DNA from: Flavobacteriales bacterium UBA1494
Lineage (GTDB): Bacteria; Bacteroidota; Bacteroidia; Flavobacteriales_E; Vicingaceae
DNA length: 64,000 bases
Assembly (NCBI GenBank): GCA_905182175.1
Contig: CAJJAT010000006.1
Span: forward strand, 1 to 64,000
Reading direction: 5' to 3'
How positions within the stretch are numbered: position 1 is the stretch's first letter; each line of letters begins with the position of its first letter. The notes beneath the pieces were generated by a model. That model was not told the DNA's origin. It saw nothing but the letters and a program-made list of their open reading frames with translations, and did not search any database. This document shows, in pieces, positions 7,346 to 16,908 of this stretch. The position numbers were made by a program, and so were the translations under genes.

Positions 7346-8248
7346 ATGGTATCAACAGGAAAAAATATTTTAACAAAGATTTTTAATTATTTCTTATCGG
7401 AAAAAACGGAAAAGAAAGCGGAGAGAATCATCCTGTTTATTGCGCTGGTCAGCTTTTTTATTCATTTAGCCGCCATCTACTTAGTTAAGTTTGGACTCAT
7501 AGACGTGGACACAAACTCAGAATTGCTTCAAAATCCTATTTCTGCAATTTATACTCCTTTTTCATTTATTCTTATATACGAGGTTTATCTCCTAATTTAC
7601 TATTTACCTAGGTCGTTCACCACCTACATCACCAAGCAATATGAAATTATCACTCTTATCATTATCCGTAAGTTATTTAAAGATTTAGCAGCTGTAGAAC
7701 TCACGTCCAACTGGTTTGAGATTAAGGGCGACCTTCAATTTACTTACGACATTGTAGCATCTATCTTACTTTTCTACCTGATATTTCTATTTCAAAAGCA
7801 GGGAAAAAAGAAAATGATTCGAGACGAAAATTTTAAAAATGCCATTAAAGGATTTGTCAACAAAAAGAAGATACTTGCGCTTTCCCTTATTCCTTTATTT
7901 TTCGGAATGGCAATTTATACATTTATCAATTGGACTGCCGGAATTCAGCTTTCTTCGAATGATCTAGAACCCTTTAAAAGCATTAACAACCTGTTTTTTG
8001 ACGAGTTTTTTACGATTTTGATTCTAGTGGATGTTGTATTGCTATTAATTTCTTTCTTTTATACCAATAAATTTCACAAAATTATCAGGAATTCTGGTTT
8101 CGTAATTTCTACCATTTTAATCCGTATGTCATTTGGAGTAAGTGGATTAATTAGCACCATTTTGATTGTTTCGGCTGTTCTTTTTGGCTTAGCCATACTG
8201 GTTATCCACAACAAATACGAAGAGAATAGTACAGAAAATATGGAATAA
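7346..8248 (+). CDS. Polytopic membrane protein of unknown function
   Basis: 300 residues from the first in-frame ATG (MVSTGKNILTKIF); an upstream TTG would add 33 residues without membrane or domain character. I count about seven hydrophobic segments: near residues 28-50, 68-90, 132-150, 175-195, 225-248, 253-270 and 272-290. A basic loop (KKKMIRDENFKNAIKGFVNKKK) lies between the fourth and fifth. No transporter signature, Cys pair or catalytic motif is visible. It resembles the generic 'hypothetical integral membrane' proteins of flavobacteria. It lies alone in the cassette-like region, with a long spacer on both sides. Confidence 0.65.
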   Translation: MVSTGKNILTKIFNYFLSEKTEKKAERIILFIALVSFFIHLAAIYLVKFGLIDVDTNSELLQNPISAIYTPFSFILIYEVYLLIYYLPRSFTTYITKQYEIITLIIIRKLFKDLAAVELTSNWFEIKGDLQFTYDIVASILLFYLIFLFQKQGKKKMIRDENFKNAIKGFVNKKKILALSLIPLFFGMAIYTFINWTAGIQLSSNDLEPFKSINNLFFDEFFTILILVDVVLLLISFFYTNKFHKIIRNSGFVISTILIRMSFGVSGLISTILIVSAVLFGLAILVIHNKYEENSTENME

Positions 8249-9536
8249 GTGGTTGTGGAAATGATGCTACATCGAGCATAATCTTACCTTAAGTTGACGC
8301 CAAATCAATGTAAAACCAACTCGTAACAATTCATAGCTCAATTCAACTTGCTGTCAAAAGACACAGATCTGGAATTACTTATGATCAGCATATTTACTGA
8401 TGCTAATCTAAACTACTGGTGCTTGTCAAAATAGCTCCTAAATAATCAATTGAAGTTGCAATGCTGATCTTAACTCAAGGATTAAAACCATAGAGGAATT
8501 GAATTACAATGCTTACTTCGGGGTAACCAATGCCCAATTCGATCGAAAGAAGGAAAAGTTGTATGTAAAATACGAGCAAAATTGGATACCACTTATTTTT
8601 TTGTTGTCATAGGAATGAAGCCTACAGCACAACTAGTAAAGGGAAAAACTACTACGAACCAGCGCCTACCAGCCATTATACCTGAATTAAAATCCTATCC
8701 ATACATTTCATATACAGGAAAATTAATTGATAACGACCAACACATTCTAGTTACAAGGTCAAATGCCGCTGAAGCAACAGAAAAGCATGCATATCGAGTC
8801 CATTAAGGATTTCATTATAAAATATTTACAAACGAAAAGCATGTCATATACAATTTGCATCGAATCTTTTAAAATGCTTCCCACGAGAAATAATTACCTC
8901 GTTATTTATTCTTTACAGGATAAATATCCACCCCTTATTCCATAAAAATGGAAGAGAGTAAGGTGGTCTATTTTGGGATTTAGTTCTCAAGCCAGCGCAG
9001 CATACCAGAATAATAACACTAACACCAACGGTCTTGGCGAAGCATTTATGAATCATTCTTATAATTCAAAAAATAGAACCATAATAGAAATGCTTCAAAA
9101 AGAATTAACCCACTCCGTAGCTATTAAAAACTACTGCAACGGAAAAAGCTATTTTTTTTGTTGGCCCTAAGACATTCTTCCGTGCTAATTTCTTGGCTGA
9201 TGCTACAAAATCCTATAAATTATGCACTTAAATTGGTTCAACTTCCTACAAAAACAACAAAACTTTGAAGAGATAGTAAATTTTGAACTTGAAAATTATG
9301 GCTGTCTATTTTATGTAAGTTCAAACTATGCCATTGGAGCAAATGGAAATCCTACTCTTTTTGAACCTGTTTACCCAAATAAAAAAGCTGAGGGTAACGC
9401 ACCTCCATTTGCAATTAAGAGGATGAATAAGCAAATAAACAACCTGTTAAAAAGTCTAACCTTGCTTGTAAGCTTCGTGAGCTTGGAGCATTAAGCGGGT
9501 TAAGGCGCAAGAGGCGTTTTCAATCAATCTTATGAA
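8249..9536. other. Long spacer with doubtful coding remnants
   Basis: Short open stretches occur (8582-8806, 8763-9170 with an in-frame TAA at 8943, 9222-9494), but none has a recognisable domain, a convincing start or consistent codon use. The frame 8763-9170 gives a peptide with Asn-rich 'YQNNNTNTNG' and could be the remains of a gene. I do not support any as a functional CDS. Confidence 0.4.
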
Positions 9537-9544
9537 TAAATTTG
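9537..9544 (+). promoter_or_regulatory. -7 promoter box for rlmG-like gene
   Basis: TAAATTTG followed by CACC is a perfect Bacteroidota TAnnTTTG box, 15 bases before the ATG at 9560. The untranslated leader would be under 10 bases. Confidence 0.7.
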
Positions 9545-9559
9545 CACCTTTATTTTACT

Positions 9560-10642
9560 ATGAATTCAGACCACTTGAGCCTTAATATTAAGCGTTACGA
9601 TTTATCAGACGACAAATCATTAAAAGCATCTAGTGCGGCAGATGAGCTGATTTTAAAAAGTTATACGGAGTTGAATTCAATAGACAAACTGCTTGCTATT
9701 TACAACGACCGATTTGGATATTTACGTTGTCATTTAAATCACTTGAACCCAACAAGTATTTTTACAAATAAAAGTCAGCTAAACTCGATTGAATCAAATT
9801 GTAAATCCAATCGTCTTGTTTTTAACAATTGTTCAGACCCCCTCACTTCTTTAGAAAACAAAATTGACCTTGCTGTATTAAGAATGCCAAAATCATTGGC
9901 TCTTTTTGAACTTTACCTTCAACACATTTCTAAAAACTCTACTCCCAGGGTGCAGGTAATAGTGGGATATATGACCAAGTATTTTAGCCCAAAAATGATT
10001 GAAATAGCTGAAAAGTATTTTTCCACCGTAGAACAAAGTAGAGCAGTTAAAAAGGCAAGAGTAGCAACGCTCTCAGGAAAACGAATGCTTGAAAAAGCTG
10101 AAATGATAGACTTCTTAGCCTATAACAATCGAACGTATCGACAATATTGGGGTGTCTTCTCAGCAAAACACATTGATTATGCCACTCAATATTTTCTAAA
10201 ACACATTAAAACAACACCCAAAGATTTGCATATTTTGGATTTAGCATCGGGTAATGGAGTAATTGCAAATGAGCTTTTGAAGATCCTTCCCAATTCAACA
10301 TTTCACTTAATAGACGATTCCTTCCTTGCAGTTGAATCCGCCAAATTGAACGTTGCCGGAGAAAATGTACACCATTATTTCGAAAACAACTTGTCCACTT
10401 TTACAGACCATGCCTTCGATTTAATTGTCAGCAACCCTCCCTTCCATTTTGAGCATGAAATAAACATTCAAATTCCAATTCAATTGTTCAAGGAATGTTA
10501 CCGGTGTTTGAAACCAGGAGGTAATCTACAAATGGTAGCTAATAACCACCTCAATTACAGCAGTCAATTGAAAAAAATTTTCCCAACTGTTGAAACGGTT
10601 GTACAAAACGAGAGCTTTGTGGTGATTAGGTGTCAGAAATAG
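9560..10642 (+). CDS. rlmG: RlmG-like 23S rRNA guanine-N2 methyltransferase
   Basis: 360 residues in two tandem methyltransferase-type halves. The N-terminal half (about 1-185) is degenerate and keeps 'AADELIL' and 'LAVLRMPKSLALFE', as in RlmG/RsmC proteins. The C-terminal half has SAM motif I 'ILDLASGNGVI' (near 224-234), 'IDDSFLAVESA' and the catalytic N-P-P-F motif 'IVSNPPFH', typical of enzymes methylating the exocyclic amine of guanine in rRNA. The C-terminus 'VANNHLNYSSQLKKIF' and 'VQNESFVVIR' matches RlmG (G1835 in E. coli numbering). ATG 9560 is preferred over TTG 9542, which overlaps the promoter. The family is best known from Gammaproteobacteria, so its place in a cassette-like region of a Bacteroidota chromosome suggests transfer. 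Confidence 0.85.
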   Translation: MNSDHLSLNIKRYDLSDDKSLKASSAADELILKSYTELNSIDKLLAIYNDRFGYLRCHLNHLNPTSIFTNKSQLNSIESNCKSNRLVFNNCSDPLTSLENKIDLAVLRMPKSLALFELYLQHISKNSTPRVQVIVGYMTKYFSPKMIEIAEKYFSTVEQSRAVKKARVATLSGKRMLEKAEMIDFLAYNNRTYRQYWGVFSAKHIDYATQYFLKHIKTTPKDLHILDLASGNGVIANELLKILPNSTFHLIDDSFLAVESAKLNVAGENVHHYFENNLSTFTDHAFDLIVSNPPFHFEHEINIQIPIQLFKECYRCLKPGGNLQMVANNHLNYSSQLKKIFPTVETVVQNESFVVIRCQK

Positions 10643-10763
10643 CCTGTCAGTTAGTTCAATTTACTTGCGCCACTGTTTTGTAATTTAACAGTAGCTAAGA
10701 GCCTAAAATGTTACTTTTAACTACGGTGAAACGTTACTGCACAGGAATATTTTCACAATTAAA

Positions 10764-11442
10764 TTGAAAAAGACAGTTTACATTTTATTCAGTATTTTAT
10801 GGGTCAGCCGTGGAGGCTATGCTTCTGATTATGTTCGGTTTGAAACAGCCCAATCTGATGGTCTAAAGAAATCTGATTCATTTGGCAGAAAAATCAAAGG
10901 AGAATACATCAACTACTCCAATCCAAATAACAGGTTAATCATCTCAGATAACTTGATTTTGAATGCGCAAACAGTTCACATCAAAATCCACCGAGATGAC
11001 TTAAAGTTCGACTCAACAATTTCTATAGACAAGAATGTTGATGATCAACTAACCTATTTTTTTAAAAAATAAAGGATATGGTATTGAAATAACTCATGAT
11101 ACAATAAACGCATTTCAAACCTTCTTTAATACACTCTTCAATATTTCAAAAAATCAAATACTTAAAAAATTCAAAGGAAGCTATTTTATCAACTTTAAAG
11201 TCGTCAAAAACTCTTAGAAGGTCCAAAGATTCAATCTCCAGAAAGACACTTTACTAATAGGTCAAATTACTCCTTCTGACACTTTGCTTCGCTTTAATTT
11301 TATTGTCAAAAACGAAAAGCTGAATGAATCGGATAGTTCTACAATTAATGAATACTTTGTTCATTCAAGTAAGAAAGAGTTTAAGAAGTTGCTGAAGCCT
11401 TACTCTTTTGAAGAGACAGAATGTTACTACAAAGTGAAATAA
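10764..11442 (+). pseudogene. Exported hypothetical protein, frameshift plus in-frame stop
   Basis: A TTG start is followed by a signal peptide (MKKTVYILFSILWVSRGGYA) and about 80 further residues ending at a stop near 11,072 in a T7/A6-rich stretch. A second frame takes over at once ('KNKGYGIEITHDTINAFQ') and runs to 11,442 (ending 'ECYYKVK'), interrupted only by TAG at 11,215-11,217. The two parts join into one plausible protein of about 225 residues. The break at a homopolymer could in principle be a sequencing indel, but the separate TAG argues for real decay. The family is unknown. Confidence 0.6.
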
Positions 11443-11564
11443 TAACTCGCTTCTTTGGGTTTGTTTCCTCTCTTTTAAATCTGTCTGCCTTGCCTCCGTT
11501 TTATAATTTATTCTTTTAGCTAACGGGGTTGAATTGTTATTTTTAAATAGTGCGAAACCTTACT

Positions 11565-11572
11565 TAACTTTG
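11565..11572 (+). promoter_or_regulatory. -7 promoter box for the broken gene at 11,614
   Basis: TAACTTTG is a perfect TAnnTTTG box about 40 bases upstream of the remnant start codon. Confidence 0.55.
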
Positions 11573-11613
11573 ACATTGGTAACTTTAAAAAATCACTTCA
11601 AGTGAAGATACCA

Positions 11614-12081
11614 CATGTAAAACTTCATTCTTGCTTTTGCTCTTTTTTATCTGCTACCAAGTAAATACGCAAAACCCAACGGTTGAAAGTAGTTCAACCA
11701 TAGGTTTTTATACCATTGCTCCAAAGGTTGGTCTTGGCTTTCATGACTTCTTGAACACTGAAATAGCAAGTATTTACACCAGTTTTGTTCTTCAGTAAGA
11801 AAACTGATAATTTGATATATATACTCCAGGATTTAAAGTTGGAATTCAAAATTCGTGGACCATTTTTATGTGAGGGTTTAGAGTTCAAAAAGTTATATCC
11901 TAATAATCGCAGTTACGACTGCCTGTCCCCTAAAATAGGATTAAGTCGGATGGATATTTTTAATCTAGAATATGCCTTTAATATAATCGACAAAAACAAA
12001 GATTTTGAAATAAACTCAATCCACCGAATTTCAATAAATATAAGTTTTATAAAAAAACAAGAGGTATATCGGATATTTTAA
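11614..12081 (+). pseudogene. Outer-membrane barrel-like exported protein, frameshifted
   Basis: ATG at 11,614 is followed after one extra T by an in-frame signal peptide (KTSFLLLLFFICYQVNTQ) and 'STIGFYTIAPKVGLGFHDFL'. That frame closes near 11,790, and the adjacent frame continues with 'LKLEFKIRGPFLCEGLEFKK', 'CLSPKIGLSRMDIFNLEYAF' and 'SIHRISINISFIKKQ'. The alternating beta-strand pattern and the repeated 'PKxGLxxxDxxNxE/YA' look like a small outer-membrane barrel. At least two single-base shifts are needed to read it, so it is a pseudogene with its promoter still in place. Confidence 0.6.
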
Positions 12082-12207
12082 CTCCGATTGATTTCCTCTT
12101 TAGGGGTTACGCTCCCTGCCTTAATCTTTACAAATATAGGTAGTTAACTCAATTTTCTATTAATACTTTATACGTTTTGGGCTAGTTTTAGAGTTTATAA
12201 AATCAAA

Positions 12208-13704
12208 TCACTTCAACGCCTCTTCTACCATTTCCATTTTCTCTATCATGTAAATTAAACTAGTGTCCAATCTATAGCAAGTTTGAAATCTTTCTAATGC
12301 TTCTAAAGAATCTCCTTGCATCAACAATGCATCTCCATAACTATCATAAGTATTCGCAGACTCAGGAAACTCTTTTATATTTAACTCAAAAACAACCAAA
12401 GCTTCTTCTAATCTATCACGCTGTAATAAATTATATCCCAAACTATTGAGTTCCATTTCACTTCTATAGTAATTTGCAGAGTCGTTCTTTTTTTCGCGGT
12501 AAAAATCGATGGCCTCAGCGCTATTTTTAGAATAAATAAGTTTAGTCATCGCTTTAGCAATGCTCAATTTTGGAGAATTATAAAGCGCATTCGCTCTAAT
12601 ACTATCAATAGCATCTGTTATGGTTGTAACAGCGTTTGAGGAGTTGTTGGTGAGCACAACATAACCGCTTTTCGTTTCAACTTCATTATAAAGAAAGGTT
12701 CCAAAACCAACCCAACCTCCTGCGTGAAATACTGTTTTAGGCAAGGTTTTATCTTTGGGAAATTTCCATCCAAAACCATATCTGGTCTTTTCGCCATTGT
12801 TGAGTTGTCCTCCGGACCACGCCTCGTAAAGGTATTCTTTTGGAACAAATGTATAGTTCACCAAGGCCATGTTCCATTTATACAGGTCATTTAATGTGGA
12901 GTAGATGCCACCATCGCCTCGAACATCGTTTACAATATCGTAATCATTAAGTAAAAAGTCGGTCTGATTAAAAGCTACTCGGTAACCAAATACTCGATTT
13001 GGCATGTTGGCATCAGCTTCTATTTGATAGTTATACAGCGTTGTATTTGTCATACCAATGAGATCAAAAATATTTTCTTTCAAGAAATCTCTAAAATGTT
13101 GTCCAGAAATTTTTTCGACAATTGAAGCTAGCAACAAATACCCTGTATTGCAGTACTCCCATTTTTCGCCAGGTTGAAAGTCTAATTCAGGATGAACTCT
13201 AAAAAACAGCTCCAAAATTTCATCATTGCCTAAAATATAACGTTTCGTTGAATCTTCAGGGACAAAATGATCTTCAATGATTTGCTCGTAGTCGGTAAGA
13301 CCGGAAATATGGTGTAGCAAGTGCTTCACTGTGATATTATCGTAAGGAAAATCAGTTAAAATTGAATTTACTTTTTGGTTGTAACTTAACCTCCCTTCTT
13401 CCTTAAGTTTTACAATAGACATACCTGTAAACTGCTTGCTAACTGATGCCAAACGGAATTGAGAATTTAAAGTTAAAGTGTCGAGAGGGTCAATGGAGCG
13501 TAGGCCATTGCTACTTGTAAAGACAATCTCTTCATCTTCATAAATCAAAATATTTCCTGTTTCAATTCCTTTCGCTTTCATTTCTGAAACAAACTTTTTA
13601 TATTGAGTTATTTTTGTATTTCGTTCAACATTACTTTCGGTTGCGCACCCAAAAAAGCAGGTTGTAACCATGCACACTGTAATAAAACGGATATATAATT
13701 TCAT
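12208..13704 (-). CDS. Beta-lactamase-family serine hydrolase lipoprotein
   Basis: 498 residues. The signal ends in a lipobox (CFFGC, Cys20), so it is a lipoprotein. The class C beta-lactamase/PBP fold carries all three active-site motifs: S87-x-x-K90 (SVSK), Y184-C-N186 and H327-A-G-G. The last 110 residues are helical and end in two TPR-like repeats ('YDSYGDALLMQGDSLEALER'). Such proteins in Bacteroidota are usually peptidases or family VIII esterases and not antibiotic-hydrolysing enzymes. It is divergent from the polyester hydrolase gene at 13,906, with about 200 bases between the start codons, so the two could share regulation. Confidence 0.85.
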   Translation of the reverse strand: MKLYIRFITVCMVTTCFFGCATESNVERNTKITQYKKFVSEMKAKGIETGNILIYEDEEIVFTSSNGLRSIDPLDTLTLNSQFRLASVSKQFTGMSIVKLKEEGRLSYNQKVNSILTDFPYDNITVKHLLHHISGLTDYEQIIEDHFVPEDSTKRYILGNDEILELFFRVHPELDFQPGEKWEYCNTGYLLLASIVEKISGQHFRDFLKENIFDLIGMTNTTLYNYQIEADANMPNRVFGYRVAFNQTDFLLNDYDIVNDVRGDGGIYSTLNDLYKWNMALVNYTFVPKEYLYEAWSGGQLNNGEKTRYGFGWKFPKDKTLPKTVFHAGGWVGFGTFLYNEVETKSGYVVLTNNSSNAVTTITDAIDSIRANALYNSPKLSIAKAMTKLIYSKNSAEAIDFYREKKNDSANYYRSEMELNSLGYNLLQRDRLEEALVVFELNIKEFPESANTYDSYGDALLMQGDSLEALERFQTCYRLDTSLIYMIEKMEMVEEALK

Positions 13705-13905
13705 CTTTTATGGTTAAGTCCTAATAGTTGTGGAAAGGTACATTTATAATATTTCTATGACAAAAAACTACTTCCCTCTATCGTTTTGTACAATTGTTGT
13801 TATATAAAAATTTGAGTCTTAAATTAGCACTGGAATGTGTCAGAGGACTCCTTTGATTACTCCTACTTTACAACACATCCATCAGCTCACAATACAACAA
13901 GAAAC

Positions 13906-15039
13906 ATGTTCAACAAAGTAACCTATTTAGTGCTCGTTCTGTTTTTAAGCAACACCGTTGGCTATTCACAAAACTGTGCACCCTTAACACTAGATTCTAT
14001 CTCCAATCCGGGAATATATACGACTGCTTCTTACCTAGAATCAAGTGGTATGCGAAATGGCCCTGATTATGCAGGTGCAACCGTTTATTACCCTACAAAT
14101 GCGACCCCTCCTTTTGCAAGTATTGTCATTGTTCCAGGATTTGTTTCTGCCCAATCTACCATTCAAACTTGGGGCCCTTTCTTGGCTTCGCATAGAATTG
14201 TTACCGTGACAATAGGAACAAATAGTCTTTTTGATGATCCAATCGCCAGAAAAGATGCCTTGCTTGATGCCATTGTTTCAATTTCACGAGAGAATACTCG
14301 AACTAGTTCTCCACTTAATGGCGATTTAGACACCACTAAGATGGCAGTGGCCGGTTGGTCCATGGGCGGCGGCGGCGCTCAGCTAGCGGCAGTTGCAGAC
14401 ACAACAATTAAAGCTGTTGTTGCGCTTTGCCCTTGGTTAAGCACAGCTACAACTAATGCAGCTACGTTAACACACCCTGTACCAGTATTAATTTTTAGTG
14501 GAGAGTTGGATGGAGTTGCTCCGCCAGCATTACATGCCGATGTTCATTATGGCTTCACTCCACGAACCACAAATAAATTACTTTTTGAAGTAGATAGTGC
14601 TGGACACAACGTTGCCAACAACCCAATAGGAGGTCAAGGTTTTGTTGGAAAGATTGCTCTATCTTGGCTTAAGCAATACCTTGTTGGAGATAGTTGTTAC
14701 TGTCCATTAGTACTTAATGCCCCATCTACCTCTTCCAAATACCTGACAAATGTTTCTTGTCCAGTCACTACGACCTCCCTTAACAAAGTAGAAAAAGCAA
14801 GTAATTTATCGTTTCAATTGTACCCCAACCCAAGTAAAGGAAAAATTCAACTTAAAGTTGAAAATTTAGGGGCACAAATAACTTACGAGATTATTTCTTT
14901 GAATGGCGCTAAGATATCTCAAGACAGGGTTCAAGACCGAATTACAACCATCAACATTAATAATTTTCCTTCAGGAATGTATCTCTTGAATTTGATGACA
15001 CCTAAATCTTCAGAAAGGATTAGATTTATTGTTTTGTAG
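13906..15039 (+). CDS. PETase-like polyester hydrolase with T9SS sorting domain
   Basis: 377 residues: signal peptide (1-22), alpha/beta hydrolase core (about 25-265), linker, and a T9SS C-terminal domain (about 303-377, starting 'FQLYPNPSKGKIQL'). The nucleophile elbow GWSMGGGG holds Ser152, the acid is Asp202 in 'GELDGVAP', and the base is His234 in 'SAGHNVANN'. 'CPW' gives Trp177, where PETase has its wobbling Trp, and 'PGFVSAQSTI' puts Phe79 at the oxyanion aromatic (Tyr in Ideonella PETase). Cys264 and Cys285 can form the C-terminal disulfide; the extra active-site disulfide of Ideonella PETase is absent. The domain layout matches the marine Bacteroidota PET hydrolases. ATG 13,906 is chosen because the signal peptide begins there. 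Activity on cutin-like or other polyesters is likely; PET activity is untested. Confidence 0.85.
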   Translation: MFNKVTYLVLVLFLSNTVGYSQNCAPLTLDSISNPGIYTTASYLESSGMRNGPDYAGATVYYPTNATPPFASIVIVPGFVSAQSTIQTWGPFLASHRIVTVTIGTNSLFDDPIARKDALLDAIVSISRENTRTSSPLNGDLDTTKMAVAGWSMGGGGAQLAAVADTTIKAVVALCPWLSTATTNAATLTHPVPVLIFSGELDGVAPPALHADVHYGFTPRTTNKLLFEVDSAGHNVANNPIGGQGFVGKIALSWLKQYLVGDSCYCPLVLNAPSTSSKYLTNVSCPVTTTSLNKVEKASNLSFQLYPNPSKGKIQLKVENLGAQITYEIISLNGAKISQDRVQDRITTININNFPSGMYLLNLMTPKSSERIRFIVL

Positions 15040-15129
15040 CGGGAAATATATCACACAGTTCATTGATACATCGCAAGCGGCAAGCCTGCAAAAGAATGAA
15101 CAGAAATTTATCGTTTAAAATTACATACC

Positions 15130-15303
15130 ATGGGAAGTACAAACTGGGTAAAATTTTTGTTAGGAGTTGGCATAGCAGCCGTGCTTAGCGGAGTCTATTT
15201 TATCGTTCAAGGCGATTCTGTTGAAGGAATCACAAATATGATCATTGGAGTATTTGTCGTTTTTTTAAGCAGAAAGCAACTAAAAGACAACAACAGTAAG
15301 TAG
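15130..15303 (+). CDS. Small two-helix membrane protein
   Basis: 57 residues starting MGSTNWVKFLLGVGIAAVLS. Two hydrophobic helices (about 8-26 and 34-47) are joined by the turn 'QGDSVEGIT', and the C-terminus is basic (SRKQLKDNNSK). It starts 91 bases after the hydrolase gene and could be cotranscribed with it. The hydrophobicity pattern is coherent and the stop is clean, but I know no family for it, so it is a plausible small gene and no more. Confidence 0.5.
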   Translation: MGSTNWVKFLLGVGIAAVLSGVYFIVQGDSVEGITNMIIGVFVVFLSRKQLKDNNSK

Positions 15304-15491
15304 GGTTCTTTGCGTTTCTGCATTTAAACTGACCGAAAAACAAATGGCTTCTTTTTCTCCCAAACAATTGCTAGTCAAATTTATGAAAAGTTAGACTTCC
15401 TTAATAAACATTAACATAGCGCTTACTCTTCGCACTCAACCTGTTCGTTATCTTTGGTGGAAATGACAAAAGGCCTAACCAATTACAGCAA

Positions 15492-15803
15492 ATGATCAGT
15501 ATTTCGTTTCTCACATTGCAAGAAAACGATGCCGTGGAATTAGCATCAATTCTAAACGAACATCGCTTACTTATGTTTGGTACCCTTGAGAATCACGTGG
15601 ACCTTCTTTGGGATGGAAATACAACGGAGCGCAGACACTTGACTCACCTAAGTGGTTTTACCAAGGCGTTACTTTATTCGACTGTGGAGAATAAGGCAAT
15701 TGAAGTTTTAGGAGATCGCTTGGTGCGGATGTGGGCTCAACCCGTTACCAATTTAGACCCAAAGAGCACCAAGCAATTAATGTCTTCGTTGGCCAAAGCA
15801 TAA
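15492..15803 (+). CDS. Small cytoplasmic protein of unknown function
   Basis: 103 residues without signal peptide or membrane segment. The alternating strand/helix pattern ('MISISFLTLQENDAVELASI', 'LMFGTLENHVDLLW', 'AIEVLGDRLVRMWAQPV') would fit a small ferredoxin-like fold such as the PII/CutA group, but no signature motif is present. Codon use and the lack of interruptions favour a real gene. It stands alone between two spacers. The function is unknown. Confidence 0.5.
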   Translation: MISISFLTLQENDAVELASILNEHRLLMFGTLENHVDLLWDGNTTERRHLTHLSGFTKALLYSTVENKAIEVLGDRLVRMWAQPVTNLDPKSTKQLMSSLAKA

Positions 15804-16900
15804 AGTCGGCTAAAACAATACTGCTACATTAGGTTTTATGCAGCGGCAATTTTACTTTTTGCGCATGTTGTAATTTCCTTTCAAATAGCTATTTTACTAC
15901 TTTGTTACTGTTAATTATTTCACACTTATTTAATGCAATTGTGACCTTTACATTCAAGTCTGTTTAACTTGAATAAATTATCATTTTAGGCAGTTCAAGG
16001 AGAGCTGGAGACATTAAAAAAAGTCGTCGCTGAGTTAATAAAAGTGTCAGATTGGGAATTAATTGACCTAACGATTTTAATATTTCATATTAGAATTGTG
16101 AACATTCCAAAAGGAATGACGACTGCATCGACTTTATAAAGCAGGAATCTCTTAGGTATACTGCTATTATTTTCAAAACACCTGTTTATGGGTATTTAAT
16201 GAATGAAATTAGGAGAGTATTTTTTAACAGGCTCACTGATTTATTGCCAATAGAAAAAAATATTTGATCAAAACTACGAAACAAGTTTCTAGGCGTTAAC
16301 AGTTACTCGAGTGAAGCTAATTTTTAGCTACCGTTCAAATAACAGCTGAATGTTTAGGAATGAACTATATTGCAAATCTGCGTGCTATTCAAGATAAAAT
16401 CAATTCAAAAGAAGTGCTTGAATTTGCCCAATCTATTGACTATTCAGCACACCCTAACGCACAAGATCGAAAATAACAGGTAACGCGAAGTAAGTTTTTA
16501 ACATGCTTCTCTCCTCTGCGTTTTCCAAACAGATTTTCTAGTTCACTATCCGCTATTTTCTTTTTATAATTTGGCAGTTTACAACTCAAGCGAACCCTAC
16601 TAGAGCGCATAGAAGATGGGCGGCCGGTTTATAAAAGTGCTGCGTATTGAATTGATCACACTTTGCTCTATAGTATTGACTTATTCATGGATCATTCTAC
16701 TGTTTTGTCTCAATGAAAAAAGGCGAACAGGAGGAGTAAAAAACAGAAAATACTGTACTCTATATCCAATCAAAAAAATAAAAAGTAGCCCTAAATTTAT
16801 AAGATCGCCCTACTATTCACTGTAAAATACTATTATACAAAACGTTATATTTTAATTTTTGTAAGTACGGTAATAATCTAAGTCGTTGTTTTAATTATTG
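15804..16900. other. Gene-free spacer with a small remnant
   Basis: One short open stretch, 16,360-16,476, encodes 'MNYIANLRAIQDKINSKEVL' and a few further residues. It is open upstream to 16,321 and looks like the tail of a lost helical protein. The frame at 16,616-16,825 is not credible. The 15-base motif CAAAACGTTATATTT at 16,838-16,852 repeats the one at 7175, flanked by TACAAAA (16,836) and TTTTGTA as inverted arms. Confidence 0.45.
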
Positions 16901-16908
16901 TACATTTG
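16901..16908 (+). promoter_or_regulatory. -7 promoter box, probable ohrR operon promoter
   Basis: TACATTTG is a perfect TAnnTTTG box and the nearest upstream of ohrR. It implies a leader of about 300 bases. TATCGT (16,909-16,914) and ACGATA (16,932-16,937) form an inverted repeat right at the expected transcription start and are candidates for an operator. Confidence 0.5.

Noticed and set aside
8582-9494. Several small open frames
   Set aside because: Overlapping frames, doubtful starts and no recognisable domains; reported only as a spacer with possible remnants.
16616-16825. Possible 69-residue gene
   Set aside because: One hydrophobic stretch but a very basic, low-complexity tail, no promoter and no recognisable family; probably chance.
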